Source of the DNA: Varroa destructor
Lineage: Eukaryota > Arthropoda > Arachnida > Mesostigmata > Varroidae
Reading direction: 5' to 3'
Assembly: GCF_002443255.2 (NCBI RefSeq)
Contig: NW_019211460.1
Location: 27,438,481-27,502,480 of the forward strand
DNA length: 64,000 nucleotides
Positions 51,401 to 64,000 of the stretch are shown piece after piece. The notes under the pieces were generated by a model. That model ran no database searches and had not been told where the DNA came from. It saw only the letters and a program-made list of their open reading frames with translations. Position 1 is the stretch's first letter; the number at the start of each line of letters is the position of its first letter. A program made the position numbers and the translations under genes.

Positions 51401-52540
51401 TTTTACTAATCTTAGGGAAGGAAGGGTCTTGTAGAAGTGCAACGATGGGAGGTCCGACTACGCAGAATGTATAAACCTTATTCTTTTTACAAGTGCAAGT
51501 CGATCTGATTGTCAATCAGCGAATTCGACAATAAGCATCTACGCAATTATGCATGGCAATACAGCAAAGTGTTTTGTAATTAATGTAACTATGTTTTTTA
51601 ATTCCCATTAGGCCACACGTTTCAACTGTTGTTGTTTCGATCTGTCACCTTTAACACGATAACTTTCCACGAGAACTTTCAGTAAATGTTAACATTATTC
51701 CATCCAGTATTAGATGGTATGGCATACGGCACTTCTAAACCATATAAATAATCTTTCCATGTGACAAAATCCTTACTCGATTCCTTTCGTCTCCAGTTGA
51801 CATTTACGGCTGCTCAACTCAATATGTAGTCCATTAACATATAGGCACAAGTTAAGATTCAAATCTTTGTAGTTACCTAATGATTAATAGTTTTGCTAAC
51901 CGCGAAGACATACACTGTGCATGCACTGAACCGAAAAACGTGAACAGGTCAACTTGTGTAAAAGATGGCGGCAGACACTATAGGGGTACGCACATTATCG
52001 ATTCCTTAACAAACTATGTCAAAAGTCCACAGTTTCTAGCAGTTGTAAAAACGGAGAAATTATTTTCAATGATCACAACTTCGTATAGACTGGATGCCAT
52101 CAAATGACATCCAAGGATCTCGCGGCGAAACAAAATATATAATAGCGTCAATGATTCCTGCTATAAATTATCGCCAGCTCCGTGGACTTCATCGATTTAT
52201 GTTTGCCATCGAAGCTGAGGTCAAGGTTGACACTGTAACTTCTAGAATAATCAGAGTGAATGTGGTAATGGCAGATATAATGGTCCTGAATGCTTTTATT
52301 AGCCGCACTGTGGCGCCGCAAAAATTGAAATTTTTCCACTGCCTGTGAGCCATGTGTATTATTATTGTTATATAATAATCTGCCGCGTTTCTTAGAGGCA
52401 AACTTTCTGTACACCGGGACGATTGTGTTAGTCGACCCTTGAAAGAGGAATTTCCTGATCTATCTGTATGACGTACGGAAATAAACATTCTAATTCAAAT
52501 AGCAGCGAAGAGAGCTATCTCGAGAACTGTTTTTTTTTCG
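48441..52540. other. Spacer with one GC-richer patch
   Basis: 48441-50180 and 51071-52540 are AT-rich and hold nothing recognisable. At 50181-51070 the DNA is GC-richer, with an 89-codon plus frame (50790-51059) that lacks any known motif. Confidence 0.5.
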
Positions 52541-52545
52541 ATATA

Positions 52546-52878
52546 TTATGCGTAGTCGAAAACTACGCCCACAGGAATACTTGAGCCATTTGCCAAACCA
52601 GCAACGGGGAAGTAGCCCATTATTTTTTGAAAGTCAGACTCAAATTGAAGCTCCTCTGCGCATTTTTCTTTCAAAAAAGACAGTACTTGGAGGGATTCGG
52701 TATTGCTTTGGAGGGAGGGAGGCCCTCTGTACAAGCGCCTCAAGCTGCAGGATTGATTGCGCATATTATAATTGCGTCCAGTATTTACTGTGTATGGTTT
52801 GTCTCTATCACTTTGACGAGACTCTGCGGGGAGCGATGTTTCGTGGACCAGCTTGTCATACACATTGGCCCTGGAATA
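52546..52878 (-). CDS. Candidate terminal exon, unidentified
   Basis: On the minus strand an acceptor-like TTGATTATTCCAG precedes an open frame starting ANVYDKLVHETSLPAES and ending IPVGVVFDYA at a stop near 52546. No catalytic motif, membrane segment or known domain is seen. The same stretch is also open for 131 and 135 codons in two plus-strand frames (52548-52943 and 52627-53034), so the segment is simply stop-poor and the real strand, if any, is unclear. A recently inserted or once-coding segment is possible. Confidence 0.2.
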   Translation of the reverse strand, partial: YSRANVYDKLVHETSLPAESRQSDRDKPYTVNTGRNYNMRNQSCSLRRLYRGPPSLQSNTESLQVLSFLKEKCAEELQFESDFQKIMGYFPVAGLANGSSIPVGVVFDYA

Positions 52879-55540
52879 ATCAAGAGGTCAGGGGTCAGCT
52901 CCGTTTCTCCGCTGCGGTCGCGGAATGTTTCAATGTGTGCTGAACATCGCTACACAATCTGTTTTTTTTATGCTGTTAACTTGCATCCGATAACGATTAA
53001 CCAGCTACTTGAGCCTGAGGATGGCCTCATCTAAAGCCCGCTATTAAAACTTTGTTTTCGTTAGAAGTCAATCCGCACTATAATATAATAAGCTAAGCTT
53101 TTTGAACTCAAAACTTTCTAATAAATAGTTACTGATTAAGTAATAATAGGTGTAACTACCTCAATTTGCTACACCTCAAGTCCTATTAACCTATATATTT
53201 AGTTTCTCTCAATCTACACAAATGCAATAATAAATGCCTAGTAAAAGAAAGGGCGATAATTTTCAAAATACAAGTTGTACTATGTAAAAATAAATAAACC
53301 TGCTCCTTAGAATGCTTGCTCCATGGAATAAAATCATTTTTACAGGTTTTAACTTCATTTAGGAATACGTTATGACTCACCTGGTGTTACGCCAGGAGTT
53401 CTCCGCGAGTTCAAATATCTAGAGTGATATCGTCGTGCGGTTCCATATTAGCGAGTCGTGCCTTCCATTAGTTCCAACCGCCATTGTCTAACCATTTTTT
53501 CTGTGCGGTGGCCGTAATGGCACCAGCAGCAGCGGCGACGGAGCTCGAAACCCCCTTTACTTTGTCACTTCATAATTACATGTCTTTTGCTTATCTAAAC
53601 ATTTCCTGTGCTTACTCATTCGATAATAACGGGATCAGCATATGGCCAAATAAAATAGATACGTGTGACATATTTGCGACATACTTTAATTTTTCGTTGC
53701 TGTTTGTATATATTCTGTATGCCATAAGTTGTGGTAAAAAGCGACTGCCCAAATTCGCTTAGCTATTCAACATAATAATATAAAGAAAAACTGCAGAATC
53801 TGGATTTGTTCTGTCCGTTATTCAAAATTTGTTCCAGTTGATCTTGCCTACCAAGCCTCGATATAGGTGATACCGGTTGACTAAAATGAATAGGCAAAAT
53901 ATCTACACGTTTTTATTTGAATAGTCCTATTCCTCTACGCAGGACGACTCAAACGGCTCGAGAAAAGTTCTTAGGTAGTTGGTTCGACATCTGAGGCATA
54001 TAGGCCGCCTAGGAATATAAGTCATGTCTTCGCTACACCTCGCGATTTTCATAGTACAGAAAGGGTCCAAGCACCCTCGCTCCATATCCTCAAATAGCAC
54101 CTGCCCTAAGTATTAAATCAAAGAAGTTTTGCCTTTCAACTTAGGCCCTTGCCTACATACTTCACAAGCAGTAAGCATAGGAGGGTTCAACAAAAGCAGG
54201 GGTAGCTGCAGTGGGACCACATTTTGAGAATATGCCTGTCAGCCCAAGTTGAGGACCGGGAGATAGTTATTGTCAATTTATAGCTAAATAAGAAGCTAGA
54301 AGCTATACTGCTCTATAGGGAATTGAGAATAGCATATGGTAAAGTTTGGAGGAAGCAACATCTCAGTTTTGACCTCGCTCTGGGCAACCTTCAATTAAAA
54401 TCGCTTGAAGCGCACGCATGCAATATAAGCGAAGCATATGTATGCATCACTCATTTTATGGTAACGGTCATAATAATACCATTCTTTTCCGTGCAGCCAC
54501 AAACGCTGTTTTTGTAATGTCCTGTGATACCTTATACAGCCAACTAATAAGTTGAACAATAAAAAGTGTTAGTGAAATAAAGTTTAACTTTAAGTTTAAA
54601 TATAACAAGCTTAGATGGGAATAGTACGAATGAATTAGAATAATGTTGAGATTCCACTAAATTTTTTTGCAGCTATCTCATGATTCTTTGCTGTGAGAAT
54701 GAAATGGCACTAACTAATTGACAATAATAAATGTATTAACGTATACTCCATATTATAAGCATGTATGACGTCCACGTATTTTGATTTCGTAGTTTTTAAC
54801 AAAAGGCACTATGAAGGTGAACAAAATTAGTGAGCATATGAAACATATGCCTTTAATCTATTCTCTCTATAGAAGAGCCACGCGTGTCAAACGACTTCAA
54901 TAACCCGCCGGGTAATTGTTCCTAGAGCTGCGGCAAGTTAACACTATACATGATCTTGCACTTAATTTCGCGTGTATCAAATTCCGTACGCAATTCGTCA
55001 TATACCTTAAATGTAGGAAACATAGAAAGTTAAATTAGTCTGATACCAATGATCTTATAGGAAGCCCTAAGCTATATAAGGCGTTTTTAAAAGCAGCACC
55101 TTTAGCCTGTTTGCCTAAATATCTATATTCTCTAACACGGCACAGTTTGTAAGGAGCTGGGCTACTCCCTTAAACCTTCCTTTAAATTACCGAAGGAAAA
55201 AGAACTCTTAGTCCTTTGCAATGCGCGGGTACAACGAAATGCAGTAGAAACTCAAAGATCATTGGCGGAGTCCACTGGGCAACATAATTCACGAACACAG
55301 TCCGTTCAGTTTTGGGAAGCCTTACCTTCTGGTAATATAGACGCTATGCAATACACATATGTGTGCCTGTAAATACGCTCTGTGAATAAACATTTCTGCA
55401 TTGTTGACATGTTCTACGTATCACGCAAACAGAACGCTGCCAAGGTGCTGCCAACAACCGTTAGCCCTTGTCATCATGACACTCCTCCGTCTTCTTGGGT
55501 GGCCATCGTGCCGTGAACCTTGTTTCCTTTGTTTTTGCAT

Positions 55541-55558
55541 TTGTTGTTGTTGTTGTTG
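55541..55558 (+). repeat. (TTG)6 microsatellite
   Basis: Six perfect TTG units lie in a short GC-richer patch. On the minus strand it would be (CAA)6, the same unit as at 2206-2223. It is not in a recognisable coding frame. Confidence 0.85.
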
Positions 55559-57773
55559 GTGTCGCTAGAAATGCGAATCCATGTCCAAAGTTAACACATA
55601 GCTCCTCTATCACACCCGTGTTTCTCGTTTTACCTTTCCGCAGGTCTGGCTTCGTTTGAACGGCACAGGACAGGCACAGGAATACGTAAAAAAATCAGAC
55701 CGTCAAATAGACAGCAGAAATGGCTGTAGTTTATAAAATTAAAGCACGTTTATGCATATTCCTAATGGGGTAGATAAAATCCCTATTTGCACGGTTTGCT
55801 ACAAGCACCCTTACGGCGCAGACTGGTTGTAACCCAGAAGTTCGTCATGCCCCTTGTGCTAGATGTTCTGTAAGAACCAATGTCTGTTATGTACACTGCA
55901 AACAGGCATCTACAGAAAACTGCGAGTAGACTGGAGTCTGGAAAAACGTGAAAGATGTTAGAATGAAAGGAAGACATACGGCGTACGCCCACACAGCTAC
56001 TGGAAGAAGGTAACTCGAATTTTGACAAGGAGTATACCTGACACAAGGCCTGGTAGATGATGTTTTTCTTATGAATTTACTTATCACGTATTCACGATAC
56101 GTATTCAACAACTAATAACGGACCAGCACAGACGTATGCAGCCTTATTATTATTAGTGTCACAATCGGGTTACATAAAATTTTTGCTTTGAAAGAACTTA
56201 GGATTAATTGAAGGGTTGTAGGTCCTGCAGATATTTATATATGCTCAGATACAAGGACGTACTTATGTGTTGTTACCTTGTATGCGCAGAGCGCTCCGGT
56301 TAGATGGGTTTAACACTGATGCTGCTTGTTTATAGATTCCCTCAATAACAATATAGGGATAAGCTTTTTCCTTAATACTGACATGGACAGCCCTCATGGA
56401 ATTCAAACCGCGCACAGGTCTTCTCTAGAATTTCATTCTTTCAGATTGCGGATCAATGGTAATCGTAAATGGCTCAACATGAGCATGTCTAGACTCTCTG
56501 AAGTACCTTGTTTCGACAAAACTTTTACTTTTTTTAGGATATCTGTAATGCGTGAACGTCTTTTCTAATTGAGGTCCTCTCTGTCTGTTACAATACATTA
56601 TATACATTGTGGTACCTTTTTTGAAGTAAATCAGTTGTCGATTTTGCGCACTTTATGATTGTTTCCATCCAGAACTGGCCCTTGCAGACGAAATGGATCC
56701 ATACCGTGAAAGCTACGCGAGTCTTTGCATTTGCATATCAAAGCTATTAGGACTTATTCCTGAATTAGAGACATGATTGAGTTTCTTTTAATGTTGTTAA
56801 TGTGAGTATATGCTGACGGAGCTTTTTACGTTCCTGATGCCTCGAAAAGGTTTCTACCCTTGCACGTCTGTAGCAGTAAATGCTATCATATAAATATTAG
56901 TCAGTGAGTGGCAGTTGCTTCAAACGTGTGTCGATTGACGTCAATTTTGTTGTTGACGCCGTTGAAATATAAAGTTAGTCCCTGCTTCCTTTTTTTATTC
57001 ATAGTCCTGTTTTTATTAGTTATGATTTGCTCACCGTAGTTCCTATGCCGTCCATACATGTTATGGATAGTTGTCTGACGCATTAGTATAGGATATGACT
57101 CTCGAATTAGCGCATAAACTATTTCTAGTCGTCACGCAGTTTACAGTAGCTGGAAAAGCACAAGATGTCAGTGGATTTCAAGACTCTGCTGCAGCTTTAA
57201 AATTATTCATTTCGTTTACTAGCATTTACATCGTACTGTCAGATGATTTCTCAGAGTGTTTGAAGTTGTCTCCCACAGACCACGATAGTATAAACACCTG
57301 GCCTATTATCAAACTATCTACGTTGTTCGATGGCTTTCTATCTCTGCCCAATCGAATATTTACGCATAAGCCTTATTTTCCGTGTTGCCATATTACGGGT
57401 AGTGTTTTTCAGCACAGTGTTAATCTAGTTCATGTAGTGTATTTCTGTCTATTTCATAACAGCTTATAAGACGCGTAACAAACAGTTGATGCTTCTCATG
57501 ATAAGAGGCCAGTGGAAATTTCGTTTTAGCCGAAAAACACATTCGGGCTAGTGGATAGATCAGTAACGCTTCTTCTGACAGACGCTTACATTATCGATAA
57601 AATCGTCGGAAAAGAATCAAATATGGTTCATGCTAAAAATCGCTATAAGAAGTTGTGCAGTGGATAAGCCATTTGGCTTTAGCGATGTGAAAGGGAGCCT
57701 CAGCTTATTGACAAGATATAGAAAAAAGTAATGTCAAGAATTTGTCCGACCTCGTAACGATGCGCGTTTTCTC

Positions 57774-57787
57774 AAAAAAAAAAAAAA
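57774..57787 (+). repeat. A14 homopolymer
   Basis: Fourteen consecutive A residues. Shorter runs of 8-12 A or T are scattered through the whole window, for example at 29974-29985. Confidence 0.85.
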
Positions 57788-59962
57788 TAACTGCTAAATT
57801 CTCAAATTATATACCAGCATCAATAGATACGGATATCGCACCCTCTCTACGAACGTTTGGCCTTCTCGAATTATCTTCTTCTTGCCGATCTGTGACGTCG
57901 GCGTGCTAAAGTTTCTCATCAGAGTGTTGAGTTTTATCGAAAAACGAAAACGTTTGAAGAAATATTCCGTAAGTAAGTCCTCTTTTTATTTTATATACCT
58001 TTTTTTATATTCTTCTCGTGGCCAAGAGCGAACCGCGTTTGTGTGCGACTGCGTCACTGCGTTATTTCCAATATATACCCTTGTTACACTTTTAGTCGAA
58101 CTGAAGAATCTGTTTCTTGTTTCTTCATATACTTGGAGGGCACACTTTTTTTGCTATGTACTGTTGTATAACATATACATTTGTTCATATATTTTCAAGA
58201 AGGCACTGATAAATAATTTCCCTTATTTACAAACGTTTTGTGTCGTATGCACTTTCTCCATAGCCCACTACTACGCAATAATTACCATTAGAGATGCTTC
58301 TAGTGAAGGTTACAGTAACTTTGTTTGCTCGTGCTGAACGCCCAAGTTCACTCTCTTTATGAAGTGACAGACCGTATACGGTGATCTTAGCTGTACCTTC
58401 AAGGCCAGGGTAGCTACCAGGGATATTACCACGTCGCGCATGTTTCCGCTAGAAATACCGGGTTCAGTGAAGGGTATTACGGGCTAGCGAAAAAGCAGCA
58501 GTGGGAAAAAGCTACGTACATTCACCAAGTTGAAGTATAATTTTTTCCGACGGGCGTAAGAACTGGACCCTGGTAGCTACTGCTTGATCAATGAAGTTTC
58601 TCTACATGCTAGTTTTTGCAGATGCCTTCCAAAGCGTCTGCTAGCCGTGCCCACGCGGAGAATTGATTAGAAAATATTGATGCCGAACAATGAAAGAACG
58701 TGCGTATAATAAATATAATATTTACCACAAGGTTACGCCTTCGTCCATTTGTAATTTTGTCATGGATGGTGATGATTTCGACTTATTACTGCTCAAGATA
58801 GTTTTCAAGCTAATAACAACACTGGGCCATTTCTGAGAAAGAGAACGCTTTCGTATACGTAGATTAGGGGAATGAACCCACTGTGAAGCTATCAGTCGAT
58901 ACGTGGTCGTAGCCCGCTATCTACTGGAAACGAAACAAGTGATAACAAAGTGATCGCCTATCATGTTCGCGAGCGTCTGCACTCTATTACTGCTTTGTAA
59001 ACAATTCTGATACCAACGAATTGCTAATTTCTGTATACAGATATAAATAACTTTGAGACCTAGGCCCTATCGTCGTGAATTTTCTATACGGTAACGATGT
59101 GGAGGCTATGTGAGCTATGACGGGGAATTTGTATAAATCTCGTATGTAAATCATTCGTTTATGATGTTAGCGACGCCGCTCTGTATTTATTTGAGAAAAA
59201 CTGAAGCTGATCGTATTCAGTTATGAAAATGTCATGATTTTCTAACTTTCTTGGGAAAAGTGATGCAATACATCAGCCTTCTTTAACTCACAAAGTTGAA
59301 CATTTTATGTTTGTAGCACATTATAGATAATTTTTTTTTTCACACAAATTGCATAGTGTGTCTCGTTGTGTTACGTTACATTGTGTTTGTTGTAGTTTGT
59401 GAAGCTTCAAATCATTCGCTAAAACGTGTATACTTACGTATAGGAAAAAAAAAAGAGACATGCTTAGCTAAATTATTTTGTAGGATGATCTTAAAATAGC
59501 TTTTCAGTAGAACCACTCCACTTTATGACATCACATAAAAAAGTACAAATAAACGTTTATGTCTAATCTGCAATATAGCTTCGCTAAGTTCTCATAGGTC
59601 CTTTTCATTAGTGGGCTAACTGGAATTTGCCTCGGGGCTAACAAGCGATTTATTGACCGTAGAAAAAATCATTTGCGCGCGTAGTAACGCTAACAATGCG
59701 CAAATTTTGTTCGCTTATATGTATAAACATAGACATGTATATCAAGCTGTTCCTAATCGGTTATTCAGTATTAGTGGCTAGATAATAAATGAGCTGCTAG
59801 TGAATTTAGCAAGTTATTATTATAAAATTATTGATAAATATGCTATAGTTGTCATTAAAATAGTGCGTTGATGTGCTGTCTACCACACAATGTCTTAAGG
59901 AAAGCATACACATATGTAGCACGTTATATGCGCCCTAGAATGAATGCGTAAATTAACGTTGC

Positions 59963-60022
59963 ATATATATATATTATATTATATTATATTATATTATATT
60001 ATATATATATATTATATTTATT
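59963..60022. repeat. (TATAT)n minisatellite
   Basis: About 60 bases contain only A and T. The centre is a run of the five-base unit ATATT, flanked on both sides by plain (AT)n. This symmetrical arrangement suggests replication slippage of an AT core. It would melt easily; no other role is supported. Confidence 0.9.
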
Positions 60023-60987
60023 TATACAGAAATATAAGCAAACGGTACATCTGCAATAGTTAACTTAGGTAAGCTGAATTATAGGTTATTAAAAACCATG
60101 CTTCTACCTCGAACCTAAGCGCCATATTCTTCTATTAGCCAATACCTACTCTCAGCGTGGTTAGGCACATTGGTTATTACCGTTCGCCTTACAAGGGTAA
60201 AGCTTATCAATCTAGCCCTTTTCATTCTGACGGTATCAGGTGTTACTGACTCGCTGTGCGTTTCGACTTTTACCCCTTTTTAGTATCGTTCGCTTTTCCT
60301 TTCCTGAACTCCCGTTTTCTGTTATTGTTGAGCATTTTTGTCAAAAACCTCATAATCGTTACTTAAGGGGTCCATTATCGTGATTGTTCCTTCTTGTCGT
60401 TGCTGGCCAACCGATGTCTCGGGGCGATGAAAGACAAGGGGCTCTTATATTTTTTTTTGTTATTTTAAGGGCCTCCCCCGTGTCAAATTCAAAGGAATAG
60501 AGGCGTTGGGAATGACGAAGGTAAGTACGAAATGAGAGCTGACGTTTTTCGGGAATATCGGGGGCGTTATCTATGGTCAACAGGGTCGATTGGCCAAGGT
60601 CGCATTGTAGATGGAAGCCATTAAGGTTAAAATAGTCGTTTGCTTAATAAATGCAATGTCGAGGACACGCTACTAGAAAATCAATAGAATATCGGTTGGT
60701 TTTCGCTAGTTCCCGATAGAGACAGAAATAAAATTTCATTACAAGACAGTCAAATAGTCGATCGTACGAAGAATGCAATTTGCTTCTAGCGACTTGATTG
60801 GTCAAGGTGGTACTTGATGTCCCCGAAATGTTAGTTTAGTAACTGTTTTCATTTATTCTATCCACAGGTAAATTGCTTTATGAGGCGTACCCTACCGGGG
60901 GAACATGGATCGAACTTCGGGAGAATTAGATGAAGGTTTACAGAATTATACCATAGGATAACTCGTACACTACCCCAGAATATAATC

Positions 60988-60988
60988 A

Positions 60989-61035
<47 letters not shown>
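60988..61035. repeat. A19-(TA)14 compound microsatellite
   Basis: Nineteen consecutive A (60988-61006) are followed by about fourteen TA units (61007-61035). A poly(A) tract ending in a simple repeat is a common scar of retrotransposon tails. I checked upstream for LINE or SINE sequence and saw none that I could recognise. Confidence 0.88.
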
Positions 61036-61039
<4 letters not shown>

Positions 61040-62005
61040 TTCCTACTGAATGGTTCTATTATGCTCGGAAACGATTCAGAATAGTCATTAGGACGACATT
61101 TGTAACCGGTGAAAGATTATGTTTGCAGCTCCCAGCATATATTATAGTTAATTTAATGAATTTTTAGAGCCTATATTTCAACTCCAATAATGTCGAAGTC
61201 TCAAATTGAAACTCCATCGAAAATCTCACATATAAAATGTAATAGGTGGGCGATCGAACGACGTTTCAGCGCTTTCTTCACTATTTGGTCCACACCTTTT
61301 CGGATCTATTAGAATTTTCACTTCACAATATATTAGATAATTATTGCAGTTTCCGGTGTAGCAAATCTTTGAAGTTAAAAAGTGTGAAGAGTGTTTTTTT
61401 GCGGAGGAAAGTCACCTTTACCTCACGCATCCCACGTGCACTGGCCTCACCTTTAACTTAACGCTCAACGGTAGAAATAAAGTTGCTCAACAGAGCCTGC
61501 GGCTCAGCTAACCCGTGGCCAGCTGGCCCGTTTCTTCATCTTTTCTGGCTCGCGATGAGGATCAGCTGTTTCTTAAACCTCATGGCGTCCATCGGCATTT
61601 CCACTCGCTTTCTGTTTTCCTTTCGCTACAAGTTATGAATCAGCCAAGCTATGACTGTGCCGTGCTACTGCCTATCCATCGCGGTCTTACGGTTTAGTTA
61701 GTTCAGGCAGTTCCGAGTCCTGGGAGGGAGAATTCGAAGCAAAGATACGGAGGGAGGTCGGACGGCAACGAGATAAACAAGCAAAACGTCGGAGATGTCG
61801 GTTGGCGACAATGACTGGTTTCCATCTCCATGTTGGCCGCAATGCTTGTGTTACTACTAATGGGAGCCGAGGATGGCTTCGTGAGGATACATCGCTGTAT
61901 TGTCCTTTGGACTATTGTCACTACGATTGAAAAGACACGCCAACGCCTTCCTTTGCATTGTGAGAAATATCATTGAGTTGTTGCCCGTTGGCCTCTGCTT
62001 GTTAC

Positions 62006-62020
62006 GCTGCTGCTGCTGCT
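62006..62020 (+). repeat. (GCT)5 microsatellite
   Basis: Five GCT units lie in a GC-richer patch. Read with the minus strand they are AGC units. They sit inside a 67-codon plus-strand frame (61900-62103) that has no recognisable domain. Confidence 0.8.
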
Positions 62021-64000
62021 CTAACGAACATGGATACGATCAGACAATCTTTTCTTTCATGAAGGTAGCATTTGCTGGACTCGTGCGACCTAAACTACAG
62101 TGATAGATCTATACAGTTGTGGCGTCGCTGCTAGTGGTACCGCCTCGAAGGCCACCATTGCCGCGGCAATGTCATTGCCAATTTTGGGGACGCCAGCTGC
62201 TCTGCGAGAACCCCGTCCGTCGTCAAATGGCTGTTCGTTCGAAAAAAATAGAGCGAGCGACAGAGATGACAAAGAAGAAGAATAAATATAGCATTAAAAA
62301 ATCGCTAGCAGAGTACAGACAGGCAAGCACAAGGTTTTGGGAGGTTGCGTTCGAGAATTGGCAATAACAAAAGCCAGAGACTAAAGAGCATATACTACGT
62401 ATTGTTCAGAGTGTACGGCGGCAAATAGCAACGTAAACTTGTTTAAAGCCTTAATAAGAAGATATAAGCTGTAATGGTCTGTTTCCGTTTTACGATGCAA
62501 AAGTTCGCGAACTTCATTTTTCTCTTCGCTATTATAGCCGTTATAGCAAATAGGTGGCGTATAGTGACTGAAATTTCTACACGGTTATAAATATTTGTGG
62601 TCATGTATATTTAGTGACCGTTTTTGCATATTGGATTGTTGGAACCCTTAAGCTTAGTTACTAGCGACGAACATAAACGTGTGTAACTCGAATCCAGTAA
62701 TGACTTGTCAAACGTAGTATTAATGAACACGCGAGCGTTAACGAGTGCGGCAGGCAGCAAATGCACGAGGCGAGACATAAAGCCGACACCAACGAAATGA
62801 ACGCAAATTTCCCCATAGACAACAAAGACTTTTGATACTTCCCGAACATTCTATTTTTCGGGTTCTATTTCGCTTTCCGACATCCTATTTCCATTCAAAA
62901 GGCGCCTGCCTAACGTAATCCGCCCATCCCTACTCCCACTGGGAAGGTGGTTGCTTTTTTGTCGACACGCGTTGCTAAACGCCGTCTAATGCACAATGAA
63001 CTTCTCTTGCGCACACAAAGGATTTCACGGTAACGTCATGATTGTCGCTGTCGACATAAAAATGCCGACAACGACGGTTACGTCGTATGGCGAATGGATA
63101 AATATCGGATACCTATTTATACTGTTGGCAAAAAGATGATGGCAAATAAGAGGGGGGTATATAGTAAAAGCAGTTCGTATACGTATTCGCCGCAAGCGAA
63201 GATTCGAGCCCAGTGTTTCTATTGCTCGAATTCAATTGCATGCAGCGAAACTGCCGAGCACAAGCTATGAGTAGAAGTTATCTATAGTACAATACATCGT
63301 AATGTTACCTCATGTTAGGCAGGTTACATATTGGTGTTTGAGCTTAATAGATAAAAACGGAAATGCCGGTTGAACACAGTCGCTTCAGAACACATAATAT
63401 ATGGACTTAACGATAATTATATGGACTAAACACGTTGTAGGCACACGCGTGTGCAGGGACCTTTAGAACTTAGGAAATAATTTGCGTTCAAAACCTAAAG
63501 AACATATGTCTAATAAAAACGATTTAGTAAAGCCTCAGCCACTGCGACCAGACCCGTCAGTGTGTCTATATGGCATCTATTGTCATTAAGAGAAGAAACA
63601 GCTACGTAACTTCATTGGCTTAAAACCTATTTAGTTGAAACTAGACAGGGGCGAAGCCGCTTCATACCTGTTGCGCTCCATTCGTCAAGTTAATTACCTA
63701 AGCGCGAGCAAATTAACGCTGAAATATTCTTCTCCTTTTTTTATAAAAAGCAATTTAAAAATAGTTGCAACCTACTGTACAGGCTTCAAACAAAAAATTG
63801 AAGCTATTATGGGAACGGCTACCTCCTATCTGCGTCGACCGATGCTCCTTTTTTTTGCGGCTTCTCTAACTCAATTACCGATCACTAAGCGTAAAGCTCA
63901 TACGTTTCATTGCTTACGATGTTGCTTACGTGTTATTATTGTTGTTAATGCTGGGAGTAACGGGGAACGCGGGTAAAGCGGTTAGAAGCATTAAGTAAAC

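Larger units (their letters stand above)
53041..60230. other. AT-rich spacer
   Basis: It contains the (TTG)6, A14 and (TATAT)n repeats. The longest frame of the window (151 codons, 57882-58337 +) starts with TTG, has no internal methionine, and is rich in F/Y/L as T-rich DNA dictates. A 124-codon plus frame at 57095-57469 has an ATG but no motif. Confidence 0.55.
60231..64000. other. Mixed spacer with terminal GC-richer patches
   Basis: GC-richer parts lie at 60231-60620, 61371-62350 and 62740-63120. At 62090-62367 three overlapping frames are open on both strands. A 113-codon plus frame (63635-63976) runs close to the window edge without a recognisable domain. The A19-(TA)n repeat is the main landmark. 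Confidence 0.5.

Noticed and set aside
57095..57469. 124-codon plus-strand frame with an ATG
   Set aside because: No domain, signal peptide or repeat is visible and the length is within chance expectation.
57882..58337. Longest open frame in the window (151 codons, plus strand)
   Set aside because: It starts with TTG, contains no methionine codon, and is rich in F, Y, L and S as expected from T-rich DNA. The length is close to the chance maximum at this base composition.
61900..62367. Overlapping 60-80 codon frames around the (GCT)5 repeat, considered as a coding exon
   Set aside because: Several frames on both strands are open in the same GC-richer DNA and none shows a domain or clear splice signals.
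1..64000. CRISPR array, prophage, integron or bacterial operon
   Set aside because: No regularly spaced direct repeats, no tightly packed genes with ribosome binding sites, and no phage or integrase proteins are visible; the sequence is of eukaryotic character.

Overview
The window looks like non-coding nuclear DNA from an animal, most likely an arthropod. It is AT-rich (about 60% by eye) and full of A/T runs and short microsatellites, but CpG is not visibly depleted, which argues against a vertebrate. No operon, Shine-Dalgarno or dense gene packing is visible, so it is not bacterial. The one securely identified gene-like object is a decayed mariner transposase, which fits an arthropod. I cannot name the species.

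No intact protein-coding gene could be recognised. At this base composition a stop falls about every 16 codons in each frame, so by a rough estimate the longest chance open frame in 64 kb on both strands is about 140 codons. The longest seen are 151 codons (57882-58337 +) and 142 codons (30682-31110 -), so open frame length alone is no evidence for genes here. Any host genes would be in short exons that I cannot assemble without transcript or homology data. A few candidate exons are listed at low confidence.

Layout: 1-13500 is mostly AT-rich spacer with GC-richer patches at 3241-4660 and 8400-9800. A mariner relic lies at 13524-14490. 14.5-24.9 kb is spacer with a GC-richer part at 19.1-21.7 kb and several hairpins, including a perfect 21-bp stem at 24164-24214. 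24.9-28.6 kb is the largest GC-rich, stop-poor stretch. 28.6-43.9 kb is AT-rich spacer with a possible LINE reverse transcriptase scrap near 37.5 kb. 44-53 kb alternates GC-richer patches (44.0-45.0, 46.6-48.4, 50.2-51.1, 52.5-53.0 kb), some with weak exon-like signals, with AT-rich spacer. 53-64 kb is spacer with two larger simple repeats (59963-60022 and 60988-61035) and a final GC-richer patch at 61.4-62.4 kb.

The alternation of AT-rich spacer with 0.3-2 kb GC-richer patches is the main large-scale structure. The patches could be exons or UTRs of a gene with long introns, regulatory DNA, or old insertions; the sequence alone does not decide. No rRNA, tRNA, CRISPR array, phage, plasmid or bacterial insertion sequence was found. 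I found no convincing previously undescribed system. The most distinctive unexplained objects are the near-perfect hairpins.
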